A stretch of DNA of 64,000 nt from Acidobacteriota bacterium (lineage in GTDB: Bacteria; Acidobacteriota; Terriglobia; Bryobacterales; Bryobacteraceae): contig JAFDVS010000109.1 of the NCBI GenBank assembly GCA_018268935.1, positions 1,292-65,291 on the forward strand, read 5' to 3'. Positions 26,878 to 35,571 of this stretch are shown piece after piece. The notes under the pieces were generated by a model. It had not been told where the DNA came from and did not search any database. It saw only the letters and a program-made list of their open reading frames with translations. The position numbers and the translations under genes were made by a program. How positions within the stretch are numbered: the first letter of the stretch is position 1; each line of letters opens with the position of its first letter.

Positions 26878-27945
26878 ATGCAGACTTACCAAATCGCACT
26901 GCTTGGCGGCGACGGTATCGGCCCCGAGGTCGTGGCGCCGGCAGTCCAGGCTTTGGAGACAGCGGCGCGCAGGCGCGGCGAGTTCCAATTCGAATTTCTC
27001 CCCTACTCAGCGGGGGCCGCAGAGTATTTGCGCAGCGGCACTCCACTGCCTGACGCAACGCTAGAAGGGTGCGCCGCCGCCGACGCGACGCTGCTGGGGG
27101 CGATGGGTTTGCCGAGCGTGCGGTGGCCCTCGGGTACGGAAATGGCTCCGCAGATCGACTTGCGGGAACAACTGGATTTGTTTTCGGGAGTTCGACCCAT
27201 CTATCTGTACAATGCGGCCCACTCTCCGTTGAAGCGTTACGGAGAAGGGGAGATTGACTTTGTCTTGTTCCGGGAGAACACGGAAGGGATGTTCGCCAGC
27301 CGCAAGATCCCGGCAGACCTGTCGGCAAGTGAAGTCCGCGACACGCTGCTGGTGACTCGCTTTGCGACGGAGCGGATTTGCCGCGAAGCCTTTCTTCTGG
27401 CGCGGAAGCGGCGCAAGCATGTGACGCTGGTGGACAAGGCGAACGTGTTGCCGACGATGGCGTTCTTCCGGTCGGTGTTTCAGACCGTGGCCGAGGAATT
27501 CCCGGATGTTCAGACAGATAAGGTTTATGTCGATGCGGCGGCGCTATTTCTGGTGAAGAATCCGCACCGCTTCGATGTACTGGTGATGGAGAACCTGTTT
27601 GGCGATATATTGAGCGACCTGGCGGCGGGACTGGTGGGTGGAATGGGGATGGCCCCCTCGGCGGATATCGGCGGGAAGCACGCCGTGTTTCAGCCATCGC
27701 ATGGCTCGGCGCCGGACATTGCGGGGAAAGGCATCGCCAACCCGATCGCGACGATCCTGTCGGCGGCGATGATGCTCGACTGGCTGGGCGGGGAGGCGCA
27801 GACGGCCGCGGCCGGCGACATTCGCGCGGCGGTGCGCCACGTGATGGCAGACCCAGCCAACGCCACTCCGGATATCGGTGGAAGCAAGTCGACGGGCGAG
27901 ATTAGCGCTCTGGTGCTGCGAGCGCTGGAGGAACTGCCGACATGA
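26878..27945 (+). CDS. Isocitrate/isopropylmalate-family beta-decarboxylating dehydrogenase
   Basis: A 355-residue NAD(P)-dependent enzyme. The N-terminus IALLGGDGIGPEVV, the catalytic Lys/Tyr region (HVTLVDKANVLPTMAFFR), the metal-binding aspartates in ENLFGDILSDLAAGLVGG and the cofactor loop HGSAPDIAGKGIANPIA are all present. The substrate loop reads FRENTEGMFA. Isopropylmalate dehydrogenases usually have RELTGG there, while isocitrate, tartrate and homoisocitrate enzymes have an ENTEG motif, so I do not call it leuB. No leu genes are adjacent. It overlaps the amidohydrolase by four bases, suggesting catabolism of a hydroxyacid. Confidence 0.82.
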   Translation: MQTYQIALLGGDGIGPEVVAPAVQALETAARRRGEFQFEFLPYSAGAAEYLRSGTPLPDATLEGCAAADATLLGAMGLPSVRWPSGTEMAPQIDLREQLDLFSGVRPIYLYNAAHSPLKRYGEGEIDFVLFRENTEGMFASRKIPADLSASEVRDTLLVTRFATERICREAFLLARKRRKHVTLVDKANVLPTMAFFRSVFQTVAEEFPDVQTDKVYVDAAALFLVKNPHRFDVLVMENLFGDILSDLAAGLVGGMGMAPSADIGGKHAVFQPSHGSAPDIAGKGIANPIATILSAAMMLDWLGGEAQTAAAGDIRAAVRHVMADPANATPDIGGSKSTGEISALVLRALEELPT

Positions 27946-28703
27946 AGGACGGCTTCCGGCTCTACGATACACACGCGCACTTAGGCGCGGCGCTGCATTC
28001 GGGCCGGGTACATGATACCAGCCGGCTTCTGCACGCCATGGATCGCGCGGGGGTTGACCGGGCGATGCTGATTCCCTTCCCTGTGGTGGCGGATTTGAGA
28101 CGCGAGCACGACCTGATCGGAGCGGCACTCCGTTCCTATCCCGATCGATTCAGCGGCGCGGCGTGCATCGATCCGTTTCTACCGGAAGCGGAGTTCCGCG
28201 ACGAGTTACGGCGTTGTGTCGAAGTATTGGGGTTGCGCGCGTTGAAACTGCAGCCGCAGTATCAGGCGCTGAATCCATTGTCGAGCCGGGCCGAATTCTT
28301 TTTCGGGCTGGCCGCTGAGTTCCGTCTGCCGGTCATCGCGCATACGGGAACTGGCGTCCCGTTCTCGCTGCCATCGTTGTTCATTGTGCCGGCACGCAAG
28401 TTTCCTGATTTGACGATTGTGCTGGGGCATGCGGGCGGGAGCGTGTACATGCTGGAAACGATCGTCGCGGCGGGGGTGTGTCCGAATATCTGCATCGAGC
28501 TGTCGAGCCTGATGCCGCATCATGTGTTGGAGATTCTGCAGCATGTGCCTGCATCGCGTTTGATGGCGGGGGCTGATCTGCCGGAATCGCTGGAGACGGA
28601 ACTGTACAAGATTCTAGGGCTCGAGATCAGCAATGCTGAGAAAGAATCGATTTTGTGGGGAACAGGGCGGCGCGTGTTTGACGGGGAATCAGATAATCCG
28701 TAA
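27942..28703 (+). CDS. Amidohydrolase-2 family protein
   Basis: A 253-residue TIM-barrel metal hydrolase or decarboxylase. Metal ligands are visible as DTHAHLG (H-x-H), the histidine in VIAHTGTG, VLGHAGGS and the late aspartate in MAGADLPES. ACMSD-type decarboxylases and lactonases share this fold. It overlaps the preceding dehydrogenase by four bases and is 19 bases before the bacilliredoxin gene. The substrate is unknown; a joint pathway with the dehydrogenase is likely from the overlap. Confidence 0.82.
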   Translation: MKDGFRLYDTHAHLGAALHSGRVHDTSRLLHAMDRAGVDRAMLIPFPVVADLRREHDLIGAALRSYPDRFSGAACIDPFLPEAEFRDELRRCVEVLGLRALKLQPQYQALNPLSSRAEFFFGLAAEFRLPVIAHTGTGVPFSLPSLFIVPARKFPDLTIVLGHAGGSVYMLETIVAAGVCPNICIELSSLMPHHVLEILQHVPASRLMAGADLPESLETELYKILGLEISNAEKESILWGTGRRVFDGESDNP

Positions 28704-28722
28704 TAATCAGTACAGATTCACT

Positions 28723-29166
28723 ATGCACCGATACCCAGAACAACTCGTTATTCCTATGCGCCGTGATCTGACGCAGTACGGCGTAGAAGAAGCCCGTACG
28801 CCGGAAGAAGTAGATGCCGCACTAGGACCGGATAGCGGCAATGTCCTTCTGGTAGTGAACTCCGTATGCGGATGCGCGGCGGGAAAGGCTCGCCCGGCGG
28901 TTGGCCTGGCGATGCGGAATGCGGTCCGGCCGGACAAGGCCGTTACGGTGTTTGCCGGCGCCGATGTCGAAGCCGTGGCCCATTTGCGGAGCGGGAAGCT
29001 GGCAGCAATTCCTCCCTCTTCGCCGTCGATGGCACTGTTCCGCAACGGGGAATTGGTGTTCGTGTTGCACCGCCGCGATATTGAATCGAGTGAAGCTCCA
29101 CAGATTGCGCAGCGGCTGGTGGAAGCTTTCCAGCAGCATTGCGCGCCGCAAACAGCGGGAGCATAA
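28723..29166 (+). CDS. BrxA/BrxB-family bacilliredoxin
   Basis: A 147-residue thioredoxin-fold protein. The start is ATG 28723 (MHRYPEQLVIPMRRDLTQYG), which aligns with the usual family start; 30 residues of open frame upstream lie in the previous gene. The redox motif is in VNSVCGCAAGKARPA, the CGC-x-A-G pattern of bacilliredoxins, and SPSMALFRNGELVFVLHRR completes the family. In Firmicutes these remove bacillithiol from oxidised proteins. Acidobacteria also carry bacillithiol genes, but none is in this window. Confidence 0.9.
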   Translation: MHRYPEQLVIPMRRDLTQYGVEEARTPEEVDAALGPDSGNVLLVVNSVCGCAAGKARPAVGLAMRNAVRPDKAVTVFAGADVEAVAHLRSGKLAAIPPSSPSMALFRNGELVFVLHRRDIESSEAPQIAQRLVEAFQQHCAPQTAGA

Positions 29167-29174
29167 TAGCGTTC

Positions 29175-30590
29175 GTGAAGACTCTGGCGCTCCTGGCCGT
29201 AGTGGCGGGAGCGCTTCCATCGCAGACTATTCCACCCTCAGTCCGGACTTTTGCGGACACGCTCCTGGAGCGCGGGCTCGATCGCTATGGCCCGAAAACG
29301 AGTCCGCTGTGGGCCGGGGTAATCGACACCAAGGACTTTAGCGTTCCACGGAATGGAGTTGCGGCGCCTTCGGGCGTGCGGCCGAGTGATCGGGCGTTGG
29401 GCGGATGCAATCTCTATCATGATGCGGTGAGCCTGCGGGTATTCCATGCGTTGAGTGAATTGACGGGCGATGCGAGGTACGCGCGTTCGGCACGGGATTA
29501 TGCGGCGGCATTTGTGGATTTGACGCAAAGCCCGGCCAGCGGATTATTGGGTTGGGGAGAGCATCTCTTCTACGATTTCTACCGGGACAAAGTGGCGGCG
29601 GATCGGCGGTGGCATGAGTTGATCGAATGGACGCCTCCGTGGGATCTGCTGTGGCGGGAGAACGCCGAGGCGACGGCGAAGGCGATTGCCGGAATCCGGT
29701 ATCACTACTACGAGAACAATCCGCAGGCGCTGTTCAATCGGCATGCCTCCTGGGAGCGGGCAGAGATGCAACCGCCCGGAGGGCAGCCGTGGATCAAGCA
29801 CACCGGTCTGTATGCCTACTCCTTCGCCTTTCTGTACAGCAAGACTCGGGAGAGGACGTGGCGCGATTGGGCACTGGGCACGGGATCACTGTATTGGCGA
29901 CATCGCAACAAGGCCACTCATCTGACAGAGGGCTGTATCGGCGATGCGCGGCCCACGTCGCGGCATAGTTCCGTGGGCACGGTGTATCTCGCCTATTGGC
30001 TGCTGCAGGCGTGGCGGCTGATGCCGGAGGAGACGGAATTGCGCGACCATGCAGTGGCGTTGCTCGATGCACTCCTCAGGCATCACTACGACGCAGAGAG
30101 AAAGGCGTACCGCGCGGGGATGCAGATCGACGGCAAACGCGCGGGCAATGGAATGCTGGAGCCGTGGCATTACGAATACGGGTCATCGAGCAGCTTCGAA
30201 TTGGGCCGGATTGTCGCTTTCTTCGCGAAGGATTTGAAGGAGCCCCGGTATCGCGAGGCGGCGGAGCGGATTGCGGTGGAGGCGGCGCGGGTGCGAGTTC
30301 CGGAAAAGGCGTCGATCGCCAATGTGGCCTTTGCATTGAATCTGAGCCTGGACTTGTACGATCTGACGCGTGACAAACGGCATCTTTCGCAAGCGCAGGA
30401 GTACGCCAAGGTGGGGATGGCGAGGTTCTGGGTGCAGTCCGGGCAGTACGGGCTGATCGTTCGCGAGGCCGGTGACCGCTACTATGAATCGAAGACAGGG
30501 GCAGGGGATTTTGTGGCGGGATTGCTGCGGCTGTCGTTGCGGGAAAAGGGGCGGCTCGGCGATGTGAGTGGGTGGGACTGGCGCTTCTGA
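29175..30590 (+). CDS. Secreted six-hairpin glycosidase-like protein
   Basis: A 471-residue protein from GTG 29175, chosen because it gives a clean signal peptide (MKTLALLAVVAGALPSQ); an in-frame TTG at 29139 would precede it with a polar extension inside the bacilliredoxin gene. The protein is built of repeating helical hairpins (SLRVFHALSELTGDARYARS, SVGTVYLAYWLLQAW, NVAFALNLSLDLYDLTRDKR), as in alpha/alpha-barrel glycosidases and lyases. Conserved aromatic and acidic segments (WTPPWDLLWREN, HYEYGSSSSFELG) may form an active site. The family and substrate are not recognised with certainty. Confidence 0.7.
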   Translation: MKTLALLAVVAGALPSQTIPPSVRTFADTLLERGLDRYGPKTSPLWAGVIDTKDFSVPRNGVAAPSGVRPSDRALGGCNLYHDAVSLRVFHALSELTGDARYARSARDYAAAFVDLTQSPASGLLGWGEHLFYDFYRDKVAADRRWHELIEWTPPWDLLWRENAEATAKAIAGIRYHYYENNPQALFNRHASWERAEMQPPGGQPWIKHTGLYAYSFAFLYSKTRERTWRDWALGTGSLYWRHRNKATHLTEGCIGDARPTSRHSSVGTVYLAYWLLQAWRLMPEETELRDHAVALLDALLRHHYDAERKAYRAGMQIDGKRAGNGMLEPWHYEYGSSSSFELGRIVAFFAKDLKEPRYREAAERIAVEAARVRVPEKASIANVAFALNLSLDLYDLTRDKRHLSQAQEYAKVGMARFWVQSGQYGLIVREAGDRYYESKTGAGDFVAGLLRLSLREKGRLGDVSGWDWRF

Positions 30591-30593
30591 GTT

Positions 30594-31385
30594 CTAGCAA
30601 AGCTGGATGCGGATTCCGTCCAGGTCTGAGAAAGTGACCGAGTCTTTCTCTGCCTGCACATCGTGGATGCCAAGCGCGGACATCGCGGCGAGGATCTGTT
30701 TGGGACGGAAAGAATCCATAGAAAACGAAGCGTGCGCGATGGCTGTTTGAGGCGCCTGGGCAATGGCGATAGTGGCGCGTTGATTACTAAAGAGCTCGCG
30801 GTAAAAGGCGCGCGCTCGTTCGGCGTTCGGGACGTGAAGCAGAACGTGGTGCAGGTCCCGCAAGGCGAGAAAGCCTCTATGCTTAGGTGGTTCGATTGGA
30901 TCCGTGCAGGCTTCGCCCAAGGCGCCAGCGCCTCCGCAGTAGGAGGAATGTTGGATCTGCACGGTGAGTCCATCCGGATCTATGAAGTACAGTTCCGGGG
31001 TGCCGTCCTTTGCGCCGCCCAGTTCGGCTGGCCGCATCCGGACACGAACCTTGGCTCGATCGATGCCATGCGAGGCGAGGATCGTGAACATGGTATCGAG
31101 GCTGAAGGTGTCGGTGGTGACGCAGAAGTGATGGATGCCGGTGCGGGCGTTGTTCGGAGCAGGATTGAGGGCGAGAAACTGCGGTCCCTGGCCGATCCGC
31201 AGGAGCACCGTTGGGCCCTGGCGAGCCTGTACGGGCAGGCCGAATAGCGACTGGTAGAAATCGACGGAGCGCTGCACGTCTTTCACCGTCATGGTGACGT
31301 GGTTGAGGGCGCGGAACGGGATGGCCGGCTTGCTTTGCGCTGCGGCGGAGGCGGCGAGGGACAGAAGCAACGTACGGCGTGTCAT
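30594..31385 (-). CDS. Secreted two-domain VOC (glyoxalase-fold) protein
   Basis: A 263-residue protein with a twin-arginine-like N-terminus (MTRRTLLLSLAASAAAQ). Two VOC modules follow: residues about 25-145 (LNHVTMTVKDVQRSVDFYQS, TGIHHFCVTT, ELYFIDPDGLTVQIQH) and about 165-263 (LRDLHHVLLHVPNAERARAF, VTFSDLDGIRIQL). The histidines and glutamates at module ends could bind a metal, as in dioxygenases and glyoxalases. It is the last gene of the minus-strand operon with the RraA-like protein. An exported VOC protein suggests action on an external substrate. Confidence 0.8.
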   Translation of the reverse strand: MTRRTLLLSLAASAAAQSKPAIPFRALNHVTMTVKDVQRSVDFYQSLFGLPVQARQGPTVLLRIGQGPQFLALNPAPNNARTGIHHFCVTTDTFSLDTMFTILASHGIDRAKVRVRMRPAELGGAKDGTPELYFIDPDGLTVQIQHSSYCGGAGALGEACTDPIEPPKHRGFLALRDLHHVLLHVPNAERARAFYRELFSNQRATIAIAQAPQTAIAHASFSMDSFRPKQILAAMSALGIHDVQAEKDSVTFSDLDGIRIQLC

Positions 31386-31403
31386 CCGAACATGATACCC
31401 ACC

Positions 31404-32066
31404 CTAAAGGGAGCCGTATCGGGCATAGGCATCTTTGACGGACACGCCGCGGCGCAGTTCCTCACGCATGCCGCCCTCGCGCTTGTAGATATCCTCGGCC
31501 GCCTGCAGCACTTCCAAGGTAAGGGCGCGGGGCACGATGACGACGCCGTCGGTGTCGCCGAAGACGAAATCGCCGGGATGGATGACGGTGTTGCCGATGC
31601 GGATGGTGACTTGCCACTCCCGGATGGCCCAACGGCCGATGGAACTGGCGGCGGATTGGAATCTGGCGAAGACCGGATAGCCCATGCGGTTGACGAAGTC
31701 GAGGTCACGCACTCCGCCATCGATGACGGCTCCAGTGCAACCGCGCTGGCTGGCGGCCATGGACATCATTTCGCCCCAATGGGCGCATTCGGTGCTGCCG
31801 CCACAGGCCCATACGGAAACAGTGCCGGGCTCAATGGCTTCGAGCATCGAGAGGCGGGATTCCGTGTCGTTATTCAACGCATCGGCGCAAGGATATCCCT
31901 GGCCAGTGAAAGCCGGCCCGGCGACGCGGTTCTCGTTGGTGAAGGGACGAATGGAGAACGGCAGAGCCTGATTCCGGTAGCCGTTCTTGTCCAGAATGTC
32001 GGAGATGGCGCCGGCGTACAACTGTTTGTAGCGGCGGCAGACGCTCTCCCAATGTTCTGTGCTCAT
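31404..32066 (-). CDS. RraA/HMG-aldolase family protein
   Basis: A 220-residue protein of the RraA-like fold. Features include the YAGAISDILDKNGYRNQALP segment, the central GCTGAVIDGGVRDLDFVNRM and FARFQSAASSIGRW, followed by VHPGDFVFGDTDGVVIVPRA. The GGVRD and D-x-DG residues are those used for substrate and Mg2+ in 4-hydroxy-4-methyl-2-oxoglutarate/oxaloacetate aldolase-decarboxylases. Many relatives annotated as RraA are such aldolases. It is 18 bases before the VOC gene. Substrate is uncertain. Confidence 0.85.
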   Translation of the reverse strand: MSTEHWESVCRRYKQLYAGAISDILDKNGYRNQALPFSIRPFTNENRVAGPAFTGQGYPCADALNNDTESRLSMLEAIEPGTVSVWACGGSTECAHWGEMMSMAASQRGCTGAVIDGGVRDLDFVNRMGYPVFARFQSAASSIGRWAIREWQVTIRIGNTVIHPGDFVFGDTDGVVIVPRALTLEVLQAAEDIYKREGGMREELRRGVSVKDAYARYGSL

Positions 32067-32081
32067 GGAAATTCCTACTTG

Positions 32082-33308
32082 TTAGGAACCAGTTTCTGAG
32101 GGAAAGGTTACAACGCGGAGGAGCCCCTTACGCAATTGGCGCCGGATCTCAACAGGGTCGAGGGGCGCCGGAGGAACCGGCTGCACTCCTAACAGGGACT
32201 GCGGCGGGTAGTGCGCGTAGACAACGCCGGCTTCCGCGAACGTGTGTGACGGCGGGTAGGGGCTGAGTGGCGTGCGAAGGATGGCGTCGTCGGACATGCG
32301 GAGCAGATTCTGCGCGGCGTACAGTTCGCCGATGCGTGAGGGATGCAGATTGCCCCACTGGTCTGCCGGAACTTCGAAGTCAGCGGACCAGCTTTCCATG
32401 CCCGGGGCATGACGGAGAACATTGACGCTTTGCCGTGTCCCCGACAACTCGCGGCGGTTGGTGTGCAGTTCAAGAGACTGAAACGCCGGCAGGGCAGGGC
32501 GAGCCGCACCCTCGGGCCAGGAAGTGAACAGCAGCGCCTGACCGCCTTCGGTTAAGTGAGCGGGCAGCCCTTCGACGACGGCCCGCGCGAGTTCGTCGCC
32601 ACGGATGCCGGAGTGCAGGAAGGTGAGCGTGGTGTCCTTCACGGGATAGTAGGGTGGCTGGGAGAGGATGAGATCGAAGCTGCGGCCGGCGACAGGGGCG
32701 TACATGTCCCCGGTGAGGAACTCGGTGTTCGTGATTCCGTTGAGCGCGGCGTTGGCTTGAGAGATGGCGACGGCGCGGGGGTTGATATCGGTGCCCACCA
32801 CGTGTTCCACGTCAGCAGCGAGCAGCAAGGCGATGGTGCCCGCGCCGCAGCCGAGATCGAGTGCGGAGCCGATGTTTTGCGGCTTGCCGGCGCGGTAGAG
32901 GATGGCCGTGGTTTCGCCGGCGCCCATGACGGCGTCTGCATCGGAGCCGAGGTAATCGGCAAGAATGAGCAGCGGGCCCGCATGGCGGAGTTGGAACGGG
33001 AATGCAATGCCTTCGTCTGTTTGCTGGAGATAGCCATGCCGCAGCAGATCTGCGCACAGCCTCGTGCCGAGCAGATCCGTTGCATCCATGGGGGAAAGCG
33101 CCATGTCGCAGAAGAAGAGCCGTAAGGCCATCAGGGGCGGTTCGTCGAGCAACGCGGCGCGGCGCGTGGGCTGAAGTGGAGTGCGCAGGTCGCTGTATGG
33201 GGCGGTGTTTTCGTGGACGAAACGCGGCGTCAGTTCCAGTTCACGCAGACGATGGCCCAGTTGCGCCGCAGTGTCAGGCGAGGGTGCAAATAGCGGTGCA
33301 ACGGGCAT
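32082..33308 (-). CDS. Class I SAM-dependent methyltransferase with N-terminal extension
   Basis: A 408-residue protein. Residues about 1-135 form an extension without a clear motif. The methyltransferase core has motif I ALDLGCGAGTIALLLA, VVGTDINPRAVAISQANAAL, and SQPPYYP, a variant of the NPPY catalytic motif used by MTS/HemK-type enzymes that methylate amides or exocyclic amines. Similar two-domain proteins are related to RsmC/RlmG rRNA enzymes. Its ATG shares one base with the permease stop (TAATG), so it is translated with the permease. The target is unknown. Confidence 0.82.
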   Translation of the reverse strand: MPVAPLFAPSPDTAAQLGHRLRELELTPRFVHENTAPYSDLRTPLQPTRRAALLDEPPLMALRLFFCDMALSPMDATDLLGTRLCADLLRHGYLQQTDEGIAFPFQLRHAGPLLILADYLGSDADAVMGAGETTAILYRAGKPQNIGSALDLGCGAGTIALLLAADVEHVVGTDINPRAVAISQANAALNGITNTEFLTGDMYAPVAGRSFDLILSQPPYYPVKDTTLTFLHSGIRGDELARAVVEGLPAHLTEGGQALLFTSWPEGAARPALPAFQSLELHTNRRELSGTRQSVNVLRHAPGMESWSADFEVPADQWGNLHPSRIGELYAAQNLLRMSDDAILRTPLSPYPPSHTFAEAGVVYAHYPPQSLLGVQPVPPAPLDPVEIRRQLRKGLLRVVTFPSETGS

Positions 33309-35548
33309 TACTCAGGAGTGCGCATTTCTTTGCGTACGTCGGCGACGACATCGGATTTCGTTTGGCCGTCGAGATCGCGCTCGAGCCGGCGTAAGGCAAC
33401 GCCGACTACGTCGCGATGATGGAGATTGGAGCCGAGTCCTTCTTTTTCCGAGAGCTTGAGCCAGATCTCATGGAGCTTGTCGATGTCTTCCGGCCAGAGA
33501 CGCGGGGGATGCGGCCCGAGGTTGACGTAGATGGAGGGTCTTCCCGGGCTGGTGACTTCGAGGGAGAAAGGATGTTTCGGTTCGGGGAGGCGCTCCCAGG
33601 CGAGGCCGATGCGGCGAGCCAATTCATCGGAAGACATGCGAGTGGAAACGCCAGTGACGAGGCGGGAAGCCTGGAGTTTCTGCGCTGTCTGCACCATGGC
33701 ATCGAAGGGGTCGACACCGGGGACCACTAGCAAGTCGACGGGCTTGCCCATCTTTTCGGCAATCTCGACGACACGGCTGAAGAGGTTCTTTTCGTAATCG
33801 CTGAAGAGCTGTTCGTCACGGAGGCCGTATTCACCGGCGCCGGTGGAGAGTTGGCGCACGGTCATGACGACAATGTCGTGACGGCGGAGATTCGTCTTCT
33901 CCAACACCTTCTTGAGGTGCGTCATGCGCTGGTAGTCGCGAACGGCGACGAGAACGCAGCCGGGGCGGGCGCGCAGCGTGTCGGATGCCACCTCCTCTTC
34001 GTGTTCGAGATTGAACTCCTCCATGCCTTTTTGCGCCACTTGCTTCATCCTCGCGTTGACGCGTTCGGAGATGAGGAAGACGATGAATAGGAAGCTGGTG
34101 AGGGAGAGGCCGGCGTAGGTGGCGATCTGTTTGGTGAACAGATTGGCGATGGCGACGAAGAAGAGCATCAGCACCGTGGCGGAAAGCCCGATGGGGATTT
34201 CGCGGCCGCCGAGTTGGAGGTTGAATGGCGTCTTGTATTCCTGATCGTGGCGTTGGAATCGGAGGGCGAGCACGCCGAGGCCTTTGAGGAAGAAGCTCCA
34301 GACGACGCCGAAGGCGTAGGCTTCACCAAGTAGAATCACGTTCCCGCGGCTGGCCACGATGGTGGCGATCTGCAGGAGGGCAATGATGCCGATGATGCGG
34401 TAGGTGGTTCCGAAGCGGCGATGGGGGCGGCGGAAGAGATTGAGCAGCACGCCGTCTTCGGCCACACGATTGAGGACGCCGTTTGCGCCGATGATGGACG
34501 TGTTCACCGCGCCGGAAAGGATCAGCACGCCGACGATCACGACGAAGATGTGAAAGGCCAGTTTGAGCAGGGCGGGTCCGGCGAGGCTCATCGACAAGCC
34601 GCCGATGAGGTTGTCGTAATACTTGGGCCGGATCGCGTCAGGGATGATCATCACGGCGAAGAGGCTGATCAGCCCGGTGGAGAACAACGCGTAGAAGCAG
34701 ACGATGTTGGCAGTGATGCGGAGGTTTCGCAGCTTGGGATAGGCGATTTCGCGGTAGACCTGGGCCAGCGTCTCAAAGCCGCTCATGGCGAGGAGGGAAT
34801 GGCCGAAGGCAACGATGAGCATGGCGGAAGCAATCTGCTCCCAAAACGTACCCTTGAGCCAACCCAGTGCTTCGTCGGTGAAATGAAGGTTCTCCGGTGT
34901 GGGGAGGGGAGGCAGCGCCACGTTGCCCCGAAGCAACAGGGTCAGCATGCACCAGGCCAACAGAACGACCACCATTACGGTGGTGATTTGCATGATGCGC
35001 AGCGCTTTGCCTGAGGATTCGTGAATGCCCTTCACGTTCGTCCACCAGAAATAGCTGGTTACGATCACTCCGAAGAAGACGGCGAATGCGTTGGGATCGA
35101 TGTGGTAGGGCTGTTGGATGAGTTCCGATATTTCGTTGAACAGGTGGCCGAGGTACTGCCCCGCGCTGACGACGGAGATTGGGCCGGTGAGCACGTAGTC
35201 GACGACCAACGCAGAGACGGACAGTTTCGCCATGGTGGGTCCGATGGCATCGCGCACGACGACGTAAACGCCGCCGCGAACAAACATGCTGCAACTCTCC
35301 ATATAAATGGAGCGGACGGCGAAACTGAACAGCATGACCGCGAGCACAAACCAGGGGGCAGACTTGCCGATTGCCTGCTCCGTGATGCCGCCGACGTAGA
35401 ACATCGTCGAGGCCAGATCACTGAGTACAATCGCGGCGCCGCGCCAAAAGGAAATGAAACTGAGTGCTACGGTGGTGGCAACAACAACCTTTGTGGACGA
35501 GGTTAGTGAAGATCCTGTACTGCCAGGTTCATCGCTTTCGGAAGGCAT
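33308..35548 (-). CDS. APC-superfamily amino acid permease with C-terminal cytoplasmic domain
   Basis: A 746-residue membrane protein. About twelve helices occupy residues 20-500; the first contains TVALSFISFWRGAAIVLSDL and later ones GPISVVSAGQYLGHLF and LSGAVNTSIIGANGVLNR, matching APC transporters. Residues about 530-746 are hydrophilic and include CVLVAVRDYQRMTHLKKVLE and VDLLVVPGVDPFDAMVQTAQ, resembling a universal-stress-protein-like domain as in some KUP/APC transporters. It is first in a four-gene operon with the methyltransferase, RraA-like and VOC genes. Only 23 bases separate it from the divergent CCA-adding enzyme gene. Confidence 0.88.
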   Translation of the reverse strand: MPSESDEPGSTGSSLTSSTKVVVATTVALSFISFWRGAAIVLSDLASTMFYVGGITEQAIGKSAPWFVLAVMLFSFAVRSIYMESCSMFVRGGVYVVVRDAIGPTMAKLSVSALVVDYVLTGPISVVSAGQYLGHLFNEISELIQQPYHIDPNAFAVFFGVIVTSYFWWTNVKGIHESSGKALRIMQITTVMVVVLLAWCMLTLLLRGNVALPPLPTPENLHFTDEALGWLKGTFWEQIASAMLIVAFGHSLLAMSGFETLAQVYREIAYPKLRNLRITANIVCFYALFSTGLISLFAVMIIPDAIRPKYYDNLIGGLSMSLAGPALLKLAFHIFVVIVGVLILSGAVNTSIIGANGVLNRVAEDGVLLNLFRRPHRRFGTTYRIIGIIALLQIATIVASRGNVILLGEAYAFGVVWSFFLKGLGVLALRFQRHDQEYKTPFNLQLGGREIPIGLSATVLMLFFVAIANLFTKQIATYAGLSLTSFLFIVFLISERVNARMKQVAQKGMEEFNLEHEEEVASDTLRARPGCVLVAVRDYQRMTHLKKVLEKTNLRRHDIVVMTVRQLSTGAGEYGLRDEQLFSDYEKNLFSRVVEIAEKMGKPVDLLVVPGVDPFDAMVQTAQKLQASRLVTGVSTRMSSDELARRIGLAWERLPEPKHPFSLEVTSPGRPSIYVNLGPHPPRLWPEDIDKLHEIWLKLSEKEGLGSNLHHRDVVGVALRRLERDLDGQTKSDVVADVRKEMRTPE

Positions 35549-35571
35549 TCTCTTATGTTACCCATAAGTCT

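Noticed and set aside
26878..27945. Assignment as leuB
   Set aside because: The ENTEG-type substrate loop and lack of leu neighbours argue against 3-isopropylmalate dehydrogenase; kept at family level.
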